Shown: piece by piece, positions 44,783 through 53,757 of the stretch
Layout of the letters: the number at the start of each line of letters is the position of its first letter
Numbering within the stretch: the stretch's first letter is position 1
DNA from: Chitinophagaceae bacterium C216
GTDB taxonomy: Bacteria > Bacteroidota > Bacteroidia > Chitinophagales > Chitinophagaceae
Direction: 5' to 3'
DNA length: 64,000 nt
Assembly (NCBI GenBank): GCA_028485475.2
Contig: CP144143.1
Span: 868,001-932,000 of the forward strand
Notes under the pieces: generated by a model
Seen by the model: the letters and a program-made list of their open reading frames with translations, nothing else
Database searches by the model: none
Told to the model about the DNA's origin: nothing
Position numbers and translations under genes: made by a program

Positions 44783-45133
44783 ATGGAATTAACAGGAAAA
44801 TTAATACAGGTACTTCCCTTGCAATCTGGAGTAGCCAAAACAGGGAATGAGTGGCGTAAACAGGATATTATTGTTGAAACCGAAGGTCAGTATCCGAAAA
44901 AGGTATGTATCTCCATATGGGGCGACCGGATTAATGATAAGATACTACAGGTGGGCAATATGCTTAAGATTTATTTCGATATCGAAAGCCGTGAGTTTAA
45001 CGGACGCTGGTATACCGATGTAAAAGCTTGGAAAGTGGAGCCGTTGAGTAGCAGCGGAGATGATGGCGGTTATATTGATGAGATGCCTTCGGATATGCAA
45101 TACGATGATATCAAGGATGATCTTCCGTTCTAA
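44783..45133 (+). CDS. DUF3127 protein, OB-fold-like with SSB-type acidic tail
   Basis: 116 residues from the ATG at 44783; an in-frame GTG at 44765 is part of the promoter. It matches DUF3127 ('MELTGKLIQVLPLQSGVAKTG', 'WRKQDIIVETEGQYPKKVCISIWGDRI', 'GRWYTDVKAWKVE'), a Bacteroidota family of predicted OB fold. The last residues form an acidic tract ending DDLPF, like the SSB tip that binds PriA, RecO and other repair proteins. It may bind single-stranded DNA or interact with SSB partners (inference). TATCTTTG at 44758-44765 is a likely -7 element. Confidence 0.88.
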   Translation: MELTGKLIQVLPLQSGVAKTGNEWRKQDIIVETEGQYPKKVCISIWGDRINDKILQVGNMLKIYFDIESREFNGRWYTDVKAWKVEPLSSSGDDGGYIDEMPSDMQYDDIKDDLPF

Positions 45134-45188
45134 AGATTTTAAACCTTTCTTATAAAAAGATAAGCAAACCGCATTTTAATTTTACTCA

Positions 45189-45878
45189 ATGAAAAAACTA
45201 TTAACGGCTTTTATTCTCTGTAGCGTCATCATTGTAGGGTGTAAAAATGGCTGCGGTAAAAAACAAAGCACCCAGCCAGGGGACGATGACTCCACATCAC
45301 TGAATTGGGGTGAGCTACCGGACTCATTACGCTTAAAAGAACAGGCCGAAGCAGAAAGACTGCAAAAACTGAGTAAGGACTCGGTGCTGACCAGTCTTAC
45401 TAAAACCGTGCTTACGATTTTTAAAAACGCCGAGTATACCAAGTTGGATTCACTCATACATCCGGATGAAGGCATTCGTTTTTCACCTTATGCTACCATA
45501 TCGGATGATGATAAGCAGTTTTCTAAAGAAGCTTTTCATAAACTGGTAACAACAGATAAGAATAAAAAAATCAACTGGGGAACTTACGATGGTAGCGGCG
45601 ATCCTATCTACCTTACACCAGTGGAATATTTTAGCAAGTTTGTGTACGATGGAAATTTCGTAAATCCGGAGAAATACGATATCAATAATTTCGTAAAAAC
45701 CGGAAATGCTTTAAATAACCTGAAGAGTATGTATCGCGACTGTGATTTCACCGAAAGCTATATTTCCGGATCTAAAAAATACGGTGGTATGGACTGGAAA
45801 TCTGTAAGGTTAGTGTTTAAGCAAAAAGACGGAAAATATTATCTGGTAGGTATCGTGCACGATCAGTGGACGATATAG
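45189..45878 (+). CDS. Lipoprotein of unknown function
   Basis: 229 residues with a lipoprotein signal ('MKKLLTAFILCSVIIVGC', Cys18). An Asp/Ser-rich linker follows. The rest has no family I recognise, though 'LVFKQKDGKYYLVGIVHDQWTI' at the C-terminus looks like a beta-strand cap common to NTF2-like or DUF-type exported Bacteroidota proteins. It follows the DUF3127 gene after 55 bases and ends in a strong terminator. Confidence 0.8.
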   Translation: MKKLLTAFILCSVIIVGCKNGCGKKQSTQPGDDDSTSLNWGELPDSLRLKEQAEAERLQKLSKDSVLTSLTKTVLTIFKNAEYTKLDSLIHPDEGIRFSPYATISDDDKQFSKEAFHKLVTTDKNKKINWGTYDGSGDPIYLTPVEYFSKFVYDGNFVNPEKYDINNFVKTGNALNNLKSMYRDCDFTESYISGSKKYGGMDWKSVRLVFKQKDGKYYLVGIVHDQWTI

Positions 45879-45903
45879 CACCAAGAATATAGTATTGCTA
45901 ATG

Positions 45904-45934
45904 AAGTGTGCGAAGATTCGTACACTTTTTTTTA
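45904..45934 (+). terminator. Rho-independent terminator
   Basis: An almost perfect 11-base stem with one G-U pair (45904-45914 and 45917-45927), then a run of T. It ends the unknown lipoprotein gene. Confidence 0.75.
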
Positions 45935-45957
45935 TTTCTTGTAGCAAAACAGTAAAT

Positions 45958-47244
45958 TCAGACAATCCCCTGTTTTTTCATGCCAAAATAAGCGATTAAC
46001 TGAAATACGATAATCATGACAATGGTGGGTACCAGCAATTTGAAAATATCGGCGAAATTGCCTCCTTCCAAGAATAGGCCATAAAAGGCTTCCAAACACC
46101 AGTGCAGGGGCGAAATACGCATGATGCCCTGCATCGATTGTGGCATGGCAAATGCCGGCACCAGAAGTCCACCAATAGCGGCAAACAGAACAATGGTAAC
46201 AGCTCCAATACCGTTGCTTTGTTCTTGTGTTTTGGCGAAAGCACCAATCATGATGGCAAAGCTGGCAGCACACCATCCGCATAAAATAATTACCAATAAT
46301 AAGCTGATTTTATCCTGCGGAAAATCCAATCCCGGTAACCCAATTAAGGGGAATAACCATTTGCCTATAGAAAAAATTACCAACGCTTGCAGTACAGTGA
46401 TGATTACATAAGTGATTTGTTTGGATACCATGGCAAGGGTTAAAGGTGTGGGAAGGGTTTTCAGGCGCATAAAGCTACCACTGTTCTTCTCTCTAACAAT
46501 ACTTGCCCCCAGCGAAATCACAATAAAGAACATCGCAAATACCGTCCATGCAGGAATATTGTGTTGTGTGGCGTTCGCAATCACATGACCGCCGTCTTTG
46601 GAAACAGCATGCTGTTCGATAGGCGTTTGATTGGCTAGGATCTGTTGCTCCAGATCTTGCGGTATGGGGGCCGAATCATTGATGGCGCTGTACAGGTGTC
46701 GTACAATGTATTTACTTTGAACGATCTGTAACAAACTGTTGAGTGATCCTTCTATACCTTGGCGGAAGGAAGGCTGTAGTATAGGATGATACAGCAGGGT
46801 TACTGGTGTGTGCGAACGTTGTGATGCCGATGTATCTTCGGAATTTGTGATGGCTATCACCTGCAATGCTTGGGCAGCAATATCTTCCGACTTGGTTAAT
46901 ACATCGGTAGTATACTGCTCGGGAACAATAAGACCTATCAGCGCTTCTTTATTTTGAATTTTCTGACGGAGAACTTCTGTATTTGTAGTAGATGCTACTT
47001 TTTTTACGATAAACATTCCCCCTTTGTTAAGGGTATTTTCCAGCTCTTCGCCTGCAACACCTTGATCTTTGTTTAAGAGCAGTAACGGCACTTTCTTATC
47101 GTTTACCAGCTCGAAGGTGCTGTTTTGTACAGTGGTGATAACTACTGCCAGCACAATGGGCATGACAAACATTAGCGTCAGCCCCACTTTATCGCGGATT
47201 AGAATGCGCCAGTCTTTAATTATGGTTGCCCAGAGTTTGTACAT
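45958..47244 (-). CDS. ABC-2 type transporter permease
   Basis: 428 residues from the ATG at 47244 (MYKLWATIIKDWRIL); a TTG at 47265 is in frame. One N-terminal membrane helix ('VGLTLMFVMPIVLAVVITTV'), a large extracytoplasmic domain of about 180 residues, and five C-terminal helices give the ABC2_membrane_3/YhgE-like layout ('SFMRLKTLPTPLTLAMVSKQ'). Such permeases export lipids, drugs or peptides with a separate ATPase. No ATPase is adjacent. It lies 45 bases downstream of cysS on the same strand. Confidence 0.87.
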   Translation of the reverse strand: MYKLWATIIKDWRILIRDKVGLTLMFVMPIVLAVVITTVQNSTFELVNDKKVPLLLLNKDQGVAGEELENTLNKGGMFIVKKVASTTNTEVLRQKIQNKEALIGLIVPEQYTTDVLTKSEDIAAQALQVIAITNSEDTSASQRSHTPVTLLYHPILQPSFRQGIEGSLNSLLQIVQSKYIVRHLYSAINDSAPIPQDLEQQILANQTPIEQHAVSKDGGHVIANATQHNIPAWTVFAMFFIVISLGASIVREKNSGSFMRLKTLPTPLTLAMVSKQITYVIITVLQALVIFSIGKWLFPLIGLPGLDFPQDKISLLLVIILCGWCAASFAIMIGAFAKTQEQSNGIGAVTIVLFAAIGGLLVPAFAMPQSMQGIMRISPLHWCLEAFYGLFLEGGNFADIFKLLVPTIVMIIVFQLIAYFGMKKQGIV

Positions 47245-47289
47245 AAGAATTGGAAGAGACGTCAAAAAAAATTTACCCGAAATTCTTTT

Positions 47290-48792
47290 TTAGTTGATAT
47301 TCCAGGTGACGCTTCCGTCTTTTTCATCTTTCAGTATGATGCCTATTGCTGCCAGCTGATTTCTGATTTTGTCGGACGTTACAAAGTCTTTTCTGCTGCG
47401 GGCTTCGCGACGAATATCTATAATCAGTTGCATAACGGCTTTGAGCTTATCGTTGTCCGCAGCCGATACAGCTTTCAGTCCAAAAATATCTTCTATATAA
47501 AGCTTGAACTGTTCCTGCAGTTTATTGAAGGTAGCGGTAGATAAGGATTTAATGTCGGTGACTCTGTCTTTAATGCTGTTGATAACAGGAGCCAGCTCAA
47601 ACATGTTTGCTAGCACTTTAGCCGTATTAAAGTCATCGTTCATAAACTCGGCAAATTCATCTACCAGTTTGTTTACTTTAGCATCCAATTCTTGATCACC
47701 TGCTGTTTCGTTCAGCTCACCGCTTCTTTCTTTAATACGTTTCAAGTTTTCGTATGCTTCCCACAGTCTTTTCAGTCCTTTTTCAGATGCCTGAAGTGCT
47801 TCGTTGCTAAAGTCGAGCGTACTTCTGTAGTGGCTCTGCAGAATAAAGAAGCGTACCACCATGGGATGGAAAGCTTGGCTCAGTAAGGGATGGGTGCCGC
47901 TAAATAGTTCGGTAAGTTTAATAACATTATTATAGCTTTTACCCATCTTGCGGCCGTTAATGGTGATCATGTTGTTGTGCATCCAGTAACGCACCGGAGC
48001 TACATGGTTGCAGATGGTACTTTGTGCAATCTCACTTTCGTGGTGCGGGAACATCAAGTCCATTCCACCGCCATGGATGTCGAATTGCTTACCCAGGTAT
48101 TTAGTTGACATGGCCGAACATTCGATATGCCATCCCGGAAAACCTTCGCCCCAGGGGCTTTGCCAGCGCATGATATGCTGTGGTGGTGCTGCTTTCCACA
48201 ATGCGAAGTCGGCGGGATTATTTTTTTCTTCTTGGCCTTCCAATTCACGGGTATTTTCCAGCAACTCCTCTATTTTTCTTCCACTGAGCTTACCGTAATC
48301 GTAGTTAGCAGCATATTTTTTTACATCGAAGTACACCGATCCGTTTTTCTCGTAGGCATAACCGTCGGCAATCAGTTTTTTAATCATTTCAATCTGCTCT
48401 ACGATATGTCCTGTAGCAGTAGGTTCTATGGATGGTGGAATACAGTTGAACTGCAGCATAGCCCAATGGAAGAGGTTGGTGTATTTCTGTACCAACTCCA
48501 TGGGTTCTAGCTTTTCCAAAACAGCCTTGCTAGAAATTTTATCTTCCGCTTCACGCCCTTCTTCTTCAAAGTGACCGGCGTCTGTAATATTTCTTACGTA
48601 GCGTACTTTATATCCTAAGTAGGTAAGATATCGGTATACAACGTCAAAAGTAACGTAGGGTCTGGCATGGCCTAGGTGACTCTCTCCGCTTACGGTAGGG
48701 CCACATACATACATCCCCACATGCCCCGGGGTAAGGGGGGTAAATACTTCTTTTTGCTTTGATAATGAATTATATATCTTAAGTTCACTCAT
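47290..48792 (-). CDS. cysS: Cysteinyl-tRNA synthetase
   Basis: 500 residues from the ATG at 48792 ([17 protein letters not shown]). The reading frame extends to 48870, but a -7 element (TATTTTTG, 48816-48823) lies inside that extension, which supports the shorter start. HIGH is HLGH at residues 39-42, zinc ligand Cys30 is in 'MYVCGPTV', and the other zinc motif is in 'WHIECSAMS'. The KMSKS motif reads KMGKS ('[10 protein letters not shown]'), a known variant. The downstream ABC-2 permease may be co-transcribed. Confidence 0.96.
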   Translation of the reverse strand: MSELKIYNSLSKQKEVFTPLTPGHVGMYVCGPTVSGESHLGHARPYVTFDVVYRYLTYLGYKVRYVRNITDAGHFEEEGREAEDKISSKAVLEKLEPMELVQKYTNLFHWAMLQFNCIPPSIEPTATGHIVEQIEMIKKLIADGYAYEKNGSVYFDVKKYAANYDYGKLSGRKIEELLENTRELEGQEEKNNPADFALWKAAPPQHIMRWQSPWGEGFPGWHIECSAMSTKYLGKQFDIHGGGMDLMFPHHESEIAQSTICNHVAPVRYWMHNNMITINGRKMGKSYNNVIKLTELFSGTHPLLSQAFHPMVVRFFILQSHYRSTLDFSNEALQASEKGLKRLWEAYENLKRIKERSGELNETAGDQELDAKVNKLVDEFAEFMNDDFNTAKVLANMFELAPVINSIKDRVTDIKSLSTATFNKLQEQFKLYIEDIFGLKAVSAADNDKLKAVMQLIIDIRREARSRKDFVTSDKIRNQLAAIGIILKDEKDGSVTWNIN

Positions 48793-48916
48793 TTTCAGCC
48801 TGATTATAAGGACTGCAAAAATATACCTTCTTTGCGTACCAGCTGCTTTCTGGCAGTATTTAATGAACAAAGCTGCTGCGGATGTAAGCTTTTTGGTATG
48901 CTTATGTACAAATTAC

Positions 48917-50032
48917 TTATTTCTTTTTAATGTCGGCTATCAGCATGTAATGGTCTGAATAAGGCGTGGTAATTCGTTTGCATTGCTCTACTGAAAACTG
49001 ATGATCGGTAAAAATATAATCAATACGTAATGTAGGAGAAAGGGATGCGTAAGTTCGGCCGATACCGAATCCTTTTTTCAGAAAAGCATCCTGCATATGG
49101 CCTTTTACCTTCTTATAGGTATAGGAGTTTGGAACATCATTCAGGTCGCCACAGAAAACGGTGGGGAAGCTGCTATTACGAACAATATCTTTTACCATAT
49201 CGGCCTGAATGCTTCTATGTTTGATAGCTACCGACAGTTTGGAAAGAATATAGCTAGCGTTTTTAATAATATTTCCTCTTACACCCTTAAGTTCTTCTAT
49301 TTTGGAAAGGTCTTCCTTGCGAAACTGATTAGACTGCAGATGGGTAGTATATACCCTAATGGTATCATTCCCTACTTTAATATCTACGAAAACCAGAAAT
49401 TCGGGTAATGTAGGACGTGGATAACGCACCATACCGGTGTCGACGATAGGGTAACGGCTGAAGATGACGCTGCCGTTGAACAGGCTATCTCCATCCACGT
49501 CGTGAGAAAAATAATAGTACGGATAGTTCAAACCTTTGCTGACGGCTGCAATATTGTTATACATATCAGGACGGATGGAGGACGCAAATTCCTGAAAGCA
49601 AAGTATATCGGCATTAACCTGTTCTATTTGTTTCAGCATTTTATAGCGCGTCTGACTACCGCGGTTATTATTGCGCGCCATTTCTATAAAACGAGCAACA
49701 TTCCAGGTGGCAACTCTTATGATACCTTCTTTTTTAGTTTCTTCAAAAGAAGTTGAAAAAGGCCTTAATGCAAAAAAATCGGTAATGGCACCACCTCCCA
49801 AAAATAATGCGACTCCTGAAAGCAAGGCCCATTTGCGGCGTACTAGCCACCACCATACAAAAAACGCTAATACTAGTAGCAATAGAAACGGAAAAGCAAG
49901 ACTGATGAGAGAAAGCAGTGGCCAGAGCTGCGGATTGATATAGGGGTTGATGCAGGCCACCAGAAATGCGGCCACAACAATAATGTTGATAAAAAACAAA
50001 ACACGACTGCTTATTCGTGCAAAAACTCCCAT
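48917..50032 (-). CDS. Endonuclease/exonuclease/phosphatase-family membrane protein
   Basis: 371 residues. Two or three membrane helices in the first 95 residues ('FINIIVVAAFLVACINPY', 'LALAFFVWWWLV'-like) anchor an EEP domain with 'VATWNVARF', 'CFQEFAS' (metal Glu), 'VFCGDLNDVPNSYTY' (catalytic Asp/Asn) and 'PYSDHYMLIADI' (catalytic His). The family hydrolyses phosphodiesters in DNA, phospholipids or phosphoinositides; which applies is unknown. Downstream of the two rhomboid genes on the same strand. Confidence 0.88.
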   Translation of the reverse strand: MGVFARISSRVLFFINIIVVAAFLVACINPYINPQLWPLLSLISLAFPFLLLLVLAFFVWWWLVRRKWALLSGVALFLGGGAITDFFALRPFSTSFEETKKEGIIRVATWNVARFIEMARNNNRGSQTRYKMLKQIEQVNADILCFQEFASSIRPDMYNNIAAVSKGLNYPYYYFSHDVDGDSLFNGSVIFSRYPIVDTGMVRYPRPTLPEFLVFVDIKVGNDTIRVYTTHLQSNQFRKEDLSKIEELKGVRGNIIKNASYILSKLSVAIKHRSIQADMVKDIVRNSSFPTVFCGDLNDVPNSYTYKKVKGHMQDAFLKKGFGIGRTYASLSPTLRIDYIFTDHQFSVEQCKRITTPYSDHYMLIADIKKK

Positions 50033-50084
50033 GATCAGTGTGCAATAAGCGGGTAAGTTAAGCCATTATTAATATCAGGACAAA

Positions 50085-51023
50085 TTATTGCCTACCTTTC
50101 AAATCTTCCTTGCTGGCCCGCTCCAGAAAAGATTTTTCTTCTTCGGTGAGCTGATCGTAGCCGTACTGACTGATTTTGTCCAGAATCTCGTCGAGTTTTT
50201 GCTGCGTAATCTTAGGTGTTTTTACATAAGGGGTTGTTTTTGCATTGTAGAAAAACGCAGACTTTATCTTTTCCCTGCTTTGATACGGTTTTTCAGGATT
50301 TACGAGATTGACGAGCCAGTCATAAAAGTTATTCATCCACTCACTGGCATCAAACCCTCTTCGCAGAATAAAAATAAATAGGAAACCGGTAAGTGCTCCT
50401 GCCAAATGAGAAACGTATACCGACAAATTATCGGGAGGTAGTGTAGCCATATCAATGGCCAAATAAATAATCGATACAATCCATAAGGAAATACCACCGC
50501 CTACCATGGGTAATATCTTATAATTAGGACAGATGGTAGTGGCGGCAGCGGCTACGGCCAAAATACCCGAACTGCTACCTATCAGAAAAGGAGCAGATGA
50601 GGCTGTGCCCAGAAAATAATTAGCTGCCAGATAAGCAATGCCCCCAATCAGCACACCATACAGATAAACAGGAACGATTCTTTTGTTGCCGGTCATGTCC
50701 ATGAATACATACCCAAATCCCCATAGCCATAACATGCTGGCGAACAACTGCCATAAGTTGATATGGGAGAAGCCATAGGTGAGGATTGTCCATATACGAG
50801 GAAGCGTCTGTTCTGTGCTGCCGGCCAGAGCAAACCATTTCAGAACCTTCTGGTTGTAAACTGTATTTAAATCTGCATTCTCGGGCAGCTGTATATAGGT
50901 GAGCGCCCTGAAAAACATCAATACCACAAAGACAATCATGGTAACAGCTATTAGCATCACCAGAGGATTGATTCTGCCTCCATATGACAGCCGCGAACTC
51001 AAATTTCTATCAGCAATAGCCAT
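50085..51023 (-). CDS. Rhomboid-family membrane protein with variant active site
   Basis: 312 residues with six or seven membrane helices and a cytoplasmic tail. The catalytic Ser region is 'FLIGSSSGILAV' (nucleophile likely Ser152), where the canonical GxSG is S-S-S-G. The catalytic His is likely in 'YVSHLAGALTGFLF', and 'TYGFSHINLWQLFASM' holds the conserved loop His. The C-terminal soluble tail ('LDEILDKISQYGYDQLTEEEKSFLERAS') is typical of Bacteroidota members. Rhomboids cleave membrane proteins within the bilayer; substrate unknown. Confidence 0.88.
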   Translation of the reverse strand: MAIADRNLSSRLSYGGRINPLVMLIAVTMIVFVVLMFFRALTYIQLPENADLNTVYNQKVLKWFALAGSTEQTLPRIWTILTYGFSHINLWQLFASMLWLWGFGYVFMDMTGNKRIVPVYLYGVLIGGIAYLAANYFLGTASSAPFLIGSSSGILAVAAAATTICPNYKILPMVGGGISLWIVSIIYLAIDMATLPPDNLSVYVSHLAGALTGFLFIFILRRGFDASEWMNNFYDWLVNLVNPEKPYQSREKIKSAFFYNAKTTPYVKTPKITQQKLDEILDKISQYGYDQLTEEEKSFLERASKEDLKGRQ

Positions 51024-51135
51024 TATATACAGTTTTCCAGCTTTATTTCTTTACTTGCAATGATAATAAATGAACAATTGATATTGTATTGCATACACCG
51101 GAATTTCGGTTATATTTTTCATTGCTCCCTCCAAA

Positions 51136-51777
51136 CTAATATAACGTCCTACGATTGGTTTTGTTCCAAATTTTAAGCAAAATAAAACCGGTAATGGCGC
51201 CTCCGAGGTGGGCAAAATGTGCAATATTATCACCGCTTACCTGCGAAATACCACCGAACAAATCTATGGCTACCAATCCTAAAATAGCCCATTTGGCTTT
51301 AATGGGTACAGGAATGAACATGATGTACAATTCGGTGTTGGGAAAGGTCATGGCGAAAGCCACTAAAACACCAAATACGGCTCCTGAAGCACCTACCGCT
51401 ACATCGTGCGCGCCCATAAAATATTGCATGGCCAGATGGGTGACTGCAGCGCCTAGTCCGCACAGTAGATAAAATATCAGAAATCTTTTAGATCCCCACA
51501 GGTTTTCCAGCACACGTCCGAACATCCACAGGGTGAACATATTAAAAAGAATATGAAAAAACATGTAAGGCCCAGACGCAGCATGGGCAAACATGTGGGT
51601 AACGATTTGCCAAGCATGGAAGAAAGGAGAGTTTACAGGCCACAGCCCAATTCTATCGGTAAGATTAAAGCGCGAATCAAAAAGAACCTGAGCCAACCAT
51701 ACTACTACATTAATGGCAATCAAGTTTTTAATCGCCGGGGGGAACTTTTCTGCCGGTCTGTAATAAAAATCACTCAT
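51136..51777 (-). CDS. Rhomboid-family intramembrane serine protease
   Basis: 213 residues from the ATG at 51777 (MSDFYYRPAEKFPP); a frame extension to 51798 runs through the promoter. Six membrane helices, GASG nucleophile motif ('VAVGASGAVFGVL') and His in 'HFAHLGGAITGFILL' make it a standard active-site rhomboid. The first rhomboid follows 112 bases downstream. A perfect consensus promoter directly precedes the start, so the mRNA is probably leaderless. Confidence 0.93.
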   Translation of the reverse strand: MSDFYYRPAEKFPPAIKNLIAINVVVWLAQVLFDSRFNLTDRIGLWPVNSPFFHAWQIVTHMFAHAASGPYMFFHILFNMFTLWMFGRVLENLWGSKRFLIFYLLCGLGAAVTHLAMQYFMGAHDVAVGASGAVFGVLVAFAMTFPNTELYIMFIPVPIKAKWAILGLVAIDLFGGISQVSGDNIAHFAHLGGAITGFILLKIWNKTNRRTLY

Positions 51778-51781
51778 TGGG

Positions 51782-51812
51782 CAAAGATAACCCCCCAAAG
51801 CTATGTTTCAAA
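51782..51812 (-). promoter_or_regulatory. Consensus Bacteroidota promoter of the rhomboid gene
   Basis: On the minus strand TTTG (51812-51809), exactly 19 bases, then TATCTTTG (51789-51782). This is the full consensus. The ATG begins five bases after the element. Confidence 0.8.
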
Positions 51813-51894
51813 TTGGTTTTGTGAAATACTTATTATTAACTAATTAATAATAGTGAGGCGGTGATTGTATTTTCTTATTAAAGATAGGCACGGT

Positions 51895-53304
51895 TTACTC
51901 GCGCAATTTTAATTGCACCACATTTTCAATATGCAATGTATGTGGGAACATGTCCACAGGTTGGATTTTGGTAACCATGTATTTTTCATCCAATAGTGCT
52001 AGGTCGCGCGCTTGTGTAGCGGGATTACAGCTTACATACACCACCGTAGGGGCTGCCATTTCTTTAATCTTTTGCACTAGCTTTTCATGCATGCCTGCGC
52101 GTGGTGGGTCGGTGATGATCACATCGGGCTTGCCGTGGTGGCGGAAAAAGGCATCGTCACATACTTTAATTACATCTCCTGCATAAAAGAATGTTTTATC
52201 CAGCTGATTCAACGCGGCGTTTTCTTTGGCGTCTTCAATGGCTGCATCAATCACCTCCACTCCAATTATTTTTCCGGCTTTATGGCTGCAAAAAATGCCA
52301 ATGCTGCCCGTACCACAGTATAAATCATACAAAGTTTCGTTGCCGGTAAGCTCGGCAAATTCGCGGGTGATTTTGTATAAAACCTCGCCTTGTCGGGTAT
52401 TGGTCTGGAAGAAAGATTTAGGTCCTATTTTAAATTTGAAGTCTTCCAATTGTTCTATTACGTAACCCTTACCATGATATACAATAGGCTCTAGGTCATG
52501 CAGACTGTCGTTTTTCTTAGTATTGATGGTATATAGCAAGGTGGTAATATCGGGAAATTGCTGCCGAATAAACTGCATCAGTTGTTCAATCTTTTCTTCA
52601 TCCGCTTCACCTACTACTACATTGGCCATCCACTCGCCGGTTTCGCAAATGCGCAATTGCAACGTGCGTAAAAAACCGTGTTGCTCTTTTAGATTATAAA
52701 AGCTCCAGCCCTTTTCTATAGCAAAGTTTTTTATTGCCAGTCTTATTTTGTTTGTGGGTTCGGATTGCAAATAGCAAGTTTGTATATCTACTACTTTACT
52801 CCAGAAACCGCGACCATGGAAGCCTGCGACACCTGGTTTAGGAGGTGTACTTACAGTATTTATGGCATCCTTGGGAAGAAACTCTTCGGTGCCGAAGGTG
52901 TATTCTATTTTATTACGGTAATGTGTTGTTTTTTCGGAACCGATGATGGGTTGTATCTCCGGTAGTTGAATTTTGCCTATGCGTGTAAGGTTATCTACTA
53001 CCTGTTTCTGCTTGTATTGCAATTGCAGATCATAAGGTAGCATTTGCCATTGACAGCCACCGCAAGTGCCAAAGTGCTCACAAAAAGGCGTAATCCTTTT
53101 TTCAGAATATTGATGAAAATGTACGGGCCAACCTTCGGCCCAGTCTTTTTTATTTTTTGTAAGACGTATATCCACTACATCGCCGGGTACTACTTGCTCT
53201 ACAAATACAACTTTGCCATCCACACGCGCTAGTGAGCGACCTTCGGCGGCATAATCTTCTATTAATACCTTTTCGAGTGTAATATTTTTATTTCTACGAG
53301 CCAA
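51895..53304 (-). CDS. rlmD: 23S rRNA (uracil(1939)-C5)-methyltransferase RlmD
   Basis: 469 residues. An N-terminal TRAM domain ('IEDYAAEGRSLARVDGKVVFV'), an Fe-S site with Cys75, Cys81, Cys84 and a further Cys in 'DIQTCYLQ', then the SAM methyltransferase domain ('TLYDLYCGTGSIGIF', 'VIITDPPRAGMHEKL', catalytic Cys in 'YVSCNPAT'). It methylates U1939 in E. coli; the paralogue RlmCD class cannot be ruled out. Start codon is TTG, which gives the family start 'MARRNKN'. A TAGTTTTG element lies at 53324-53331. Confidence 0.92.
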   Translation of the reverse strand: MARRNKNITLEKVLIEDYAAEGRSLARVDGKVVFVEQVVPGDVVDIRLTKNKKDWAEGWPVHFHQYSEKRITPFCEHFGTCGGCQWQMLPYDLQLQYKQKQVVDNLTRIGKIQLPEIQPIIGSEKTTHYRNKIEYTFGTEEFLPKDAINTVSTPPKPGVAGFHGRGFWSKVVDIQTCYLQSEPTNKIRLAIKNFAIEKGWSFYNLKEQHGFLRTLQLRICETGEWMANVVVGEADEEKIEQLMQFIRQQFPDITTLLYTINTKKNDSLHDLEPIVYHGKGYVIEQLEDFKFKIGPKSFFQTNTRQGEVLYKITREFAELTGNETLYDLYCGTGSIGIFCSHKAGKIIGVEVIDAAIEDAKENAALNQLDKTFFYAGDVIKVCDDAFFRHHGKPDVIITDPPRAGMHEKLVQKIKEMAAPTVVYVSCNPATQARDLALLDEKYMVTKIQPVDMFPHTLHIENVVQLKLRE

Positions 53305-53379
53305 AGTGAACTTATTTGGTTTACAAAACTACGGTTGCCGGTGTCAAATATAGGACAGGTAAAAAATTATACAGGTGGT

Positions 53380-53679
53380 TTATAGTGTTGCACCTTTGAT
53401 GAGAACAGCAGATTGAATGGCCTGTTCTTTTAGCGATAGATGTTTTTGTCGTTCCGGATCTTGCATGAAGCTCTCAAAATCATGCTCTGACGGAAACTCC
53501 ACCATGTGTACTTCGTAAGGCGCCGGAATATTACTTTCTAAAATCGAGGTTTTATCGGGACGAATGCGCAAGAGTAATTTGCCGTTGTGCTTGGCTATTA
53601 ATGGGATGGCAATAGCTTCGAACTGGTCGAAAAGCGTTTCTGCGCCGGGTTTGATATAGATGAGCTGTGTAATAATCAT
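53380..53679 (-). CDS. DUF1330-like small protein
   Basis: 99 residues of the dimeric alpha-beta barrel type. 'MIITQLIYIKPGAETLFDQFEAIAIPLI', 'YEVHMVEFPSEHDFESFMQDPERQKHL' fit the DUF1330 family of small cytoplasmic proteins of unknown function. It lies between metF and rlmD on the same strand. Confidence 0.75.
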   Translation of the reverse strand: MIITQLIYIKPGAETLFDQFEAIAIPLIAKHNGKLLLRIRPDKTSILESNIPAPYEVHMVEFPSEHDFESFMQDPERQKHLSLKEQAIQSAVLIKGATL

Positions 53680-53757
53680 GCTGTGGATTCATGCACTGCA
53701 GTACAAGTGTGCGACGCAAATGCGATGATACGTGCACTACAGTCGGTACCATAAAAA

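Noticed and set aside
44692-44838. N-terminal extension of the S9 peptidase reading frame
   Set aside because: The ATG at 44691 starts a signal peptide, and the extension overlaps the divergent DUF3127 gene and its promoter.
48793-48870. Upstream extension of cysS
   Set aside because: It contains the -7 promoter element, and the family N-terminus begins at 48792.
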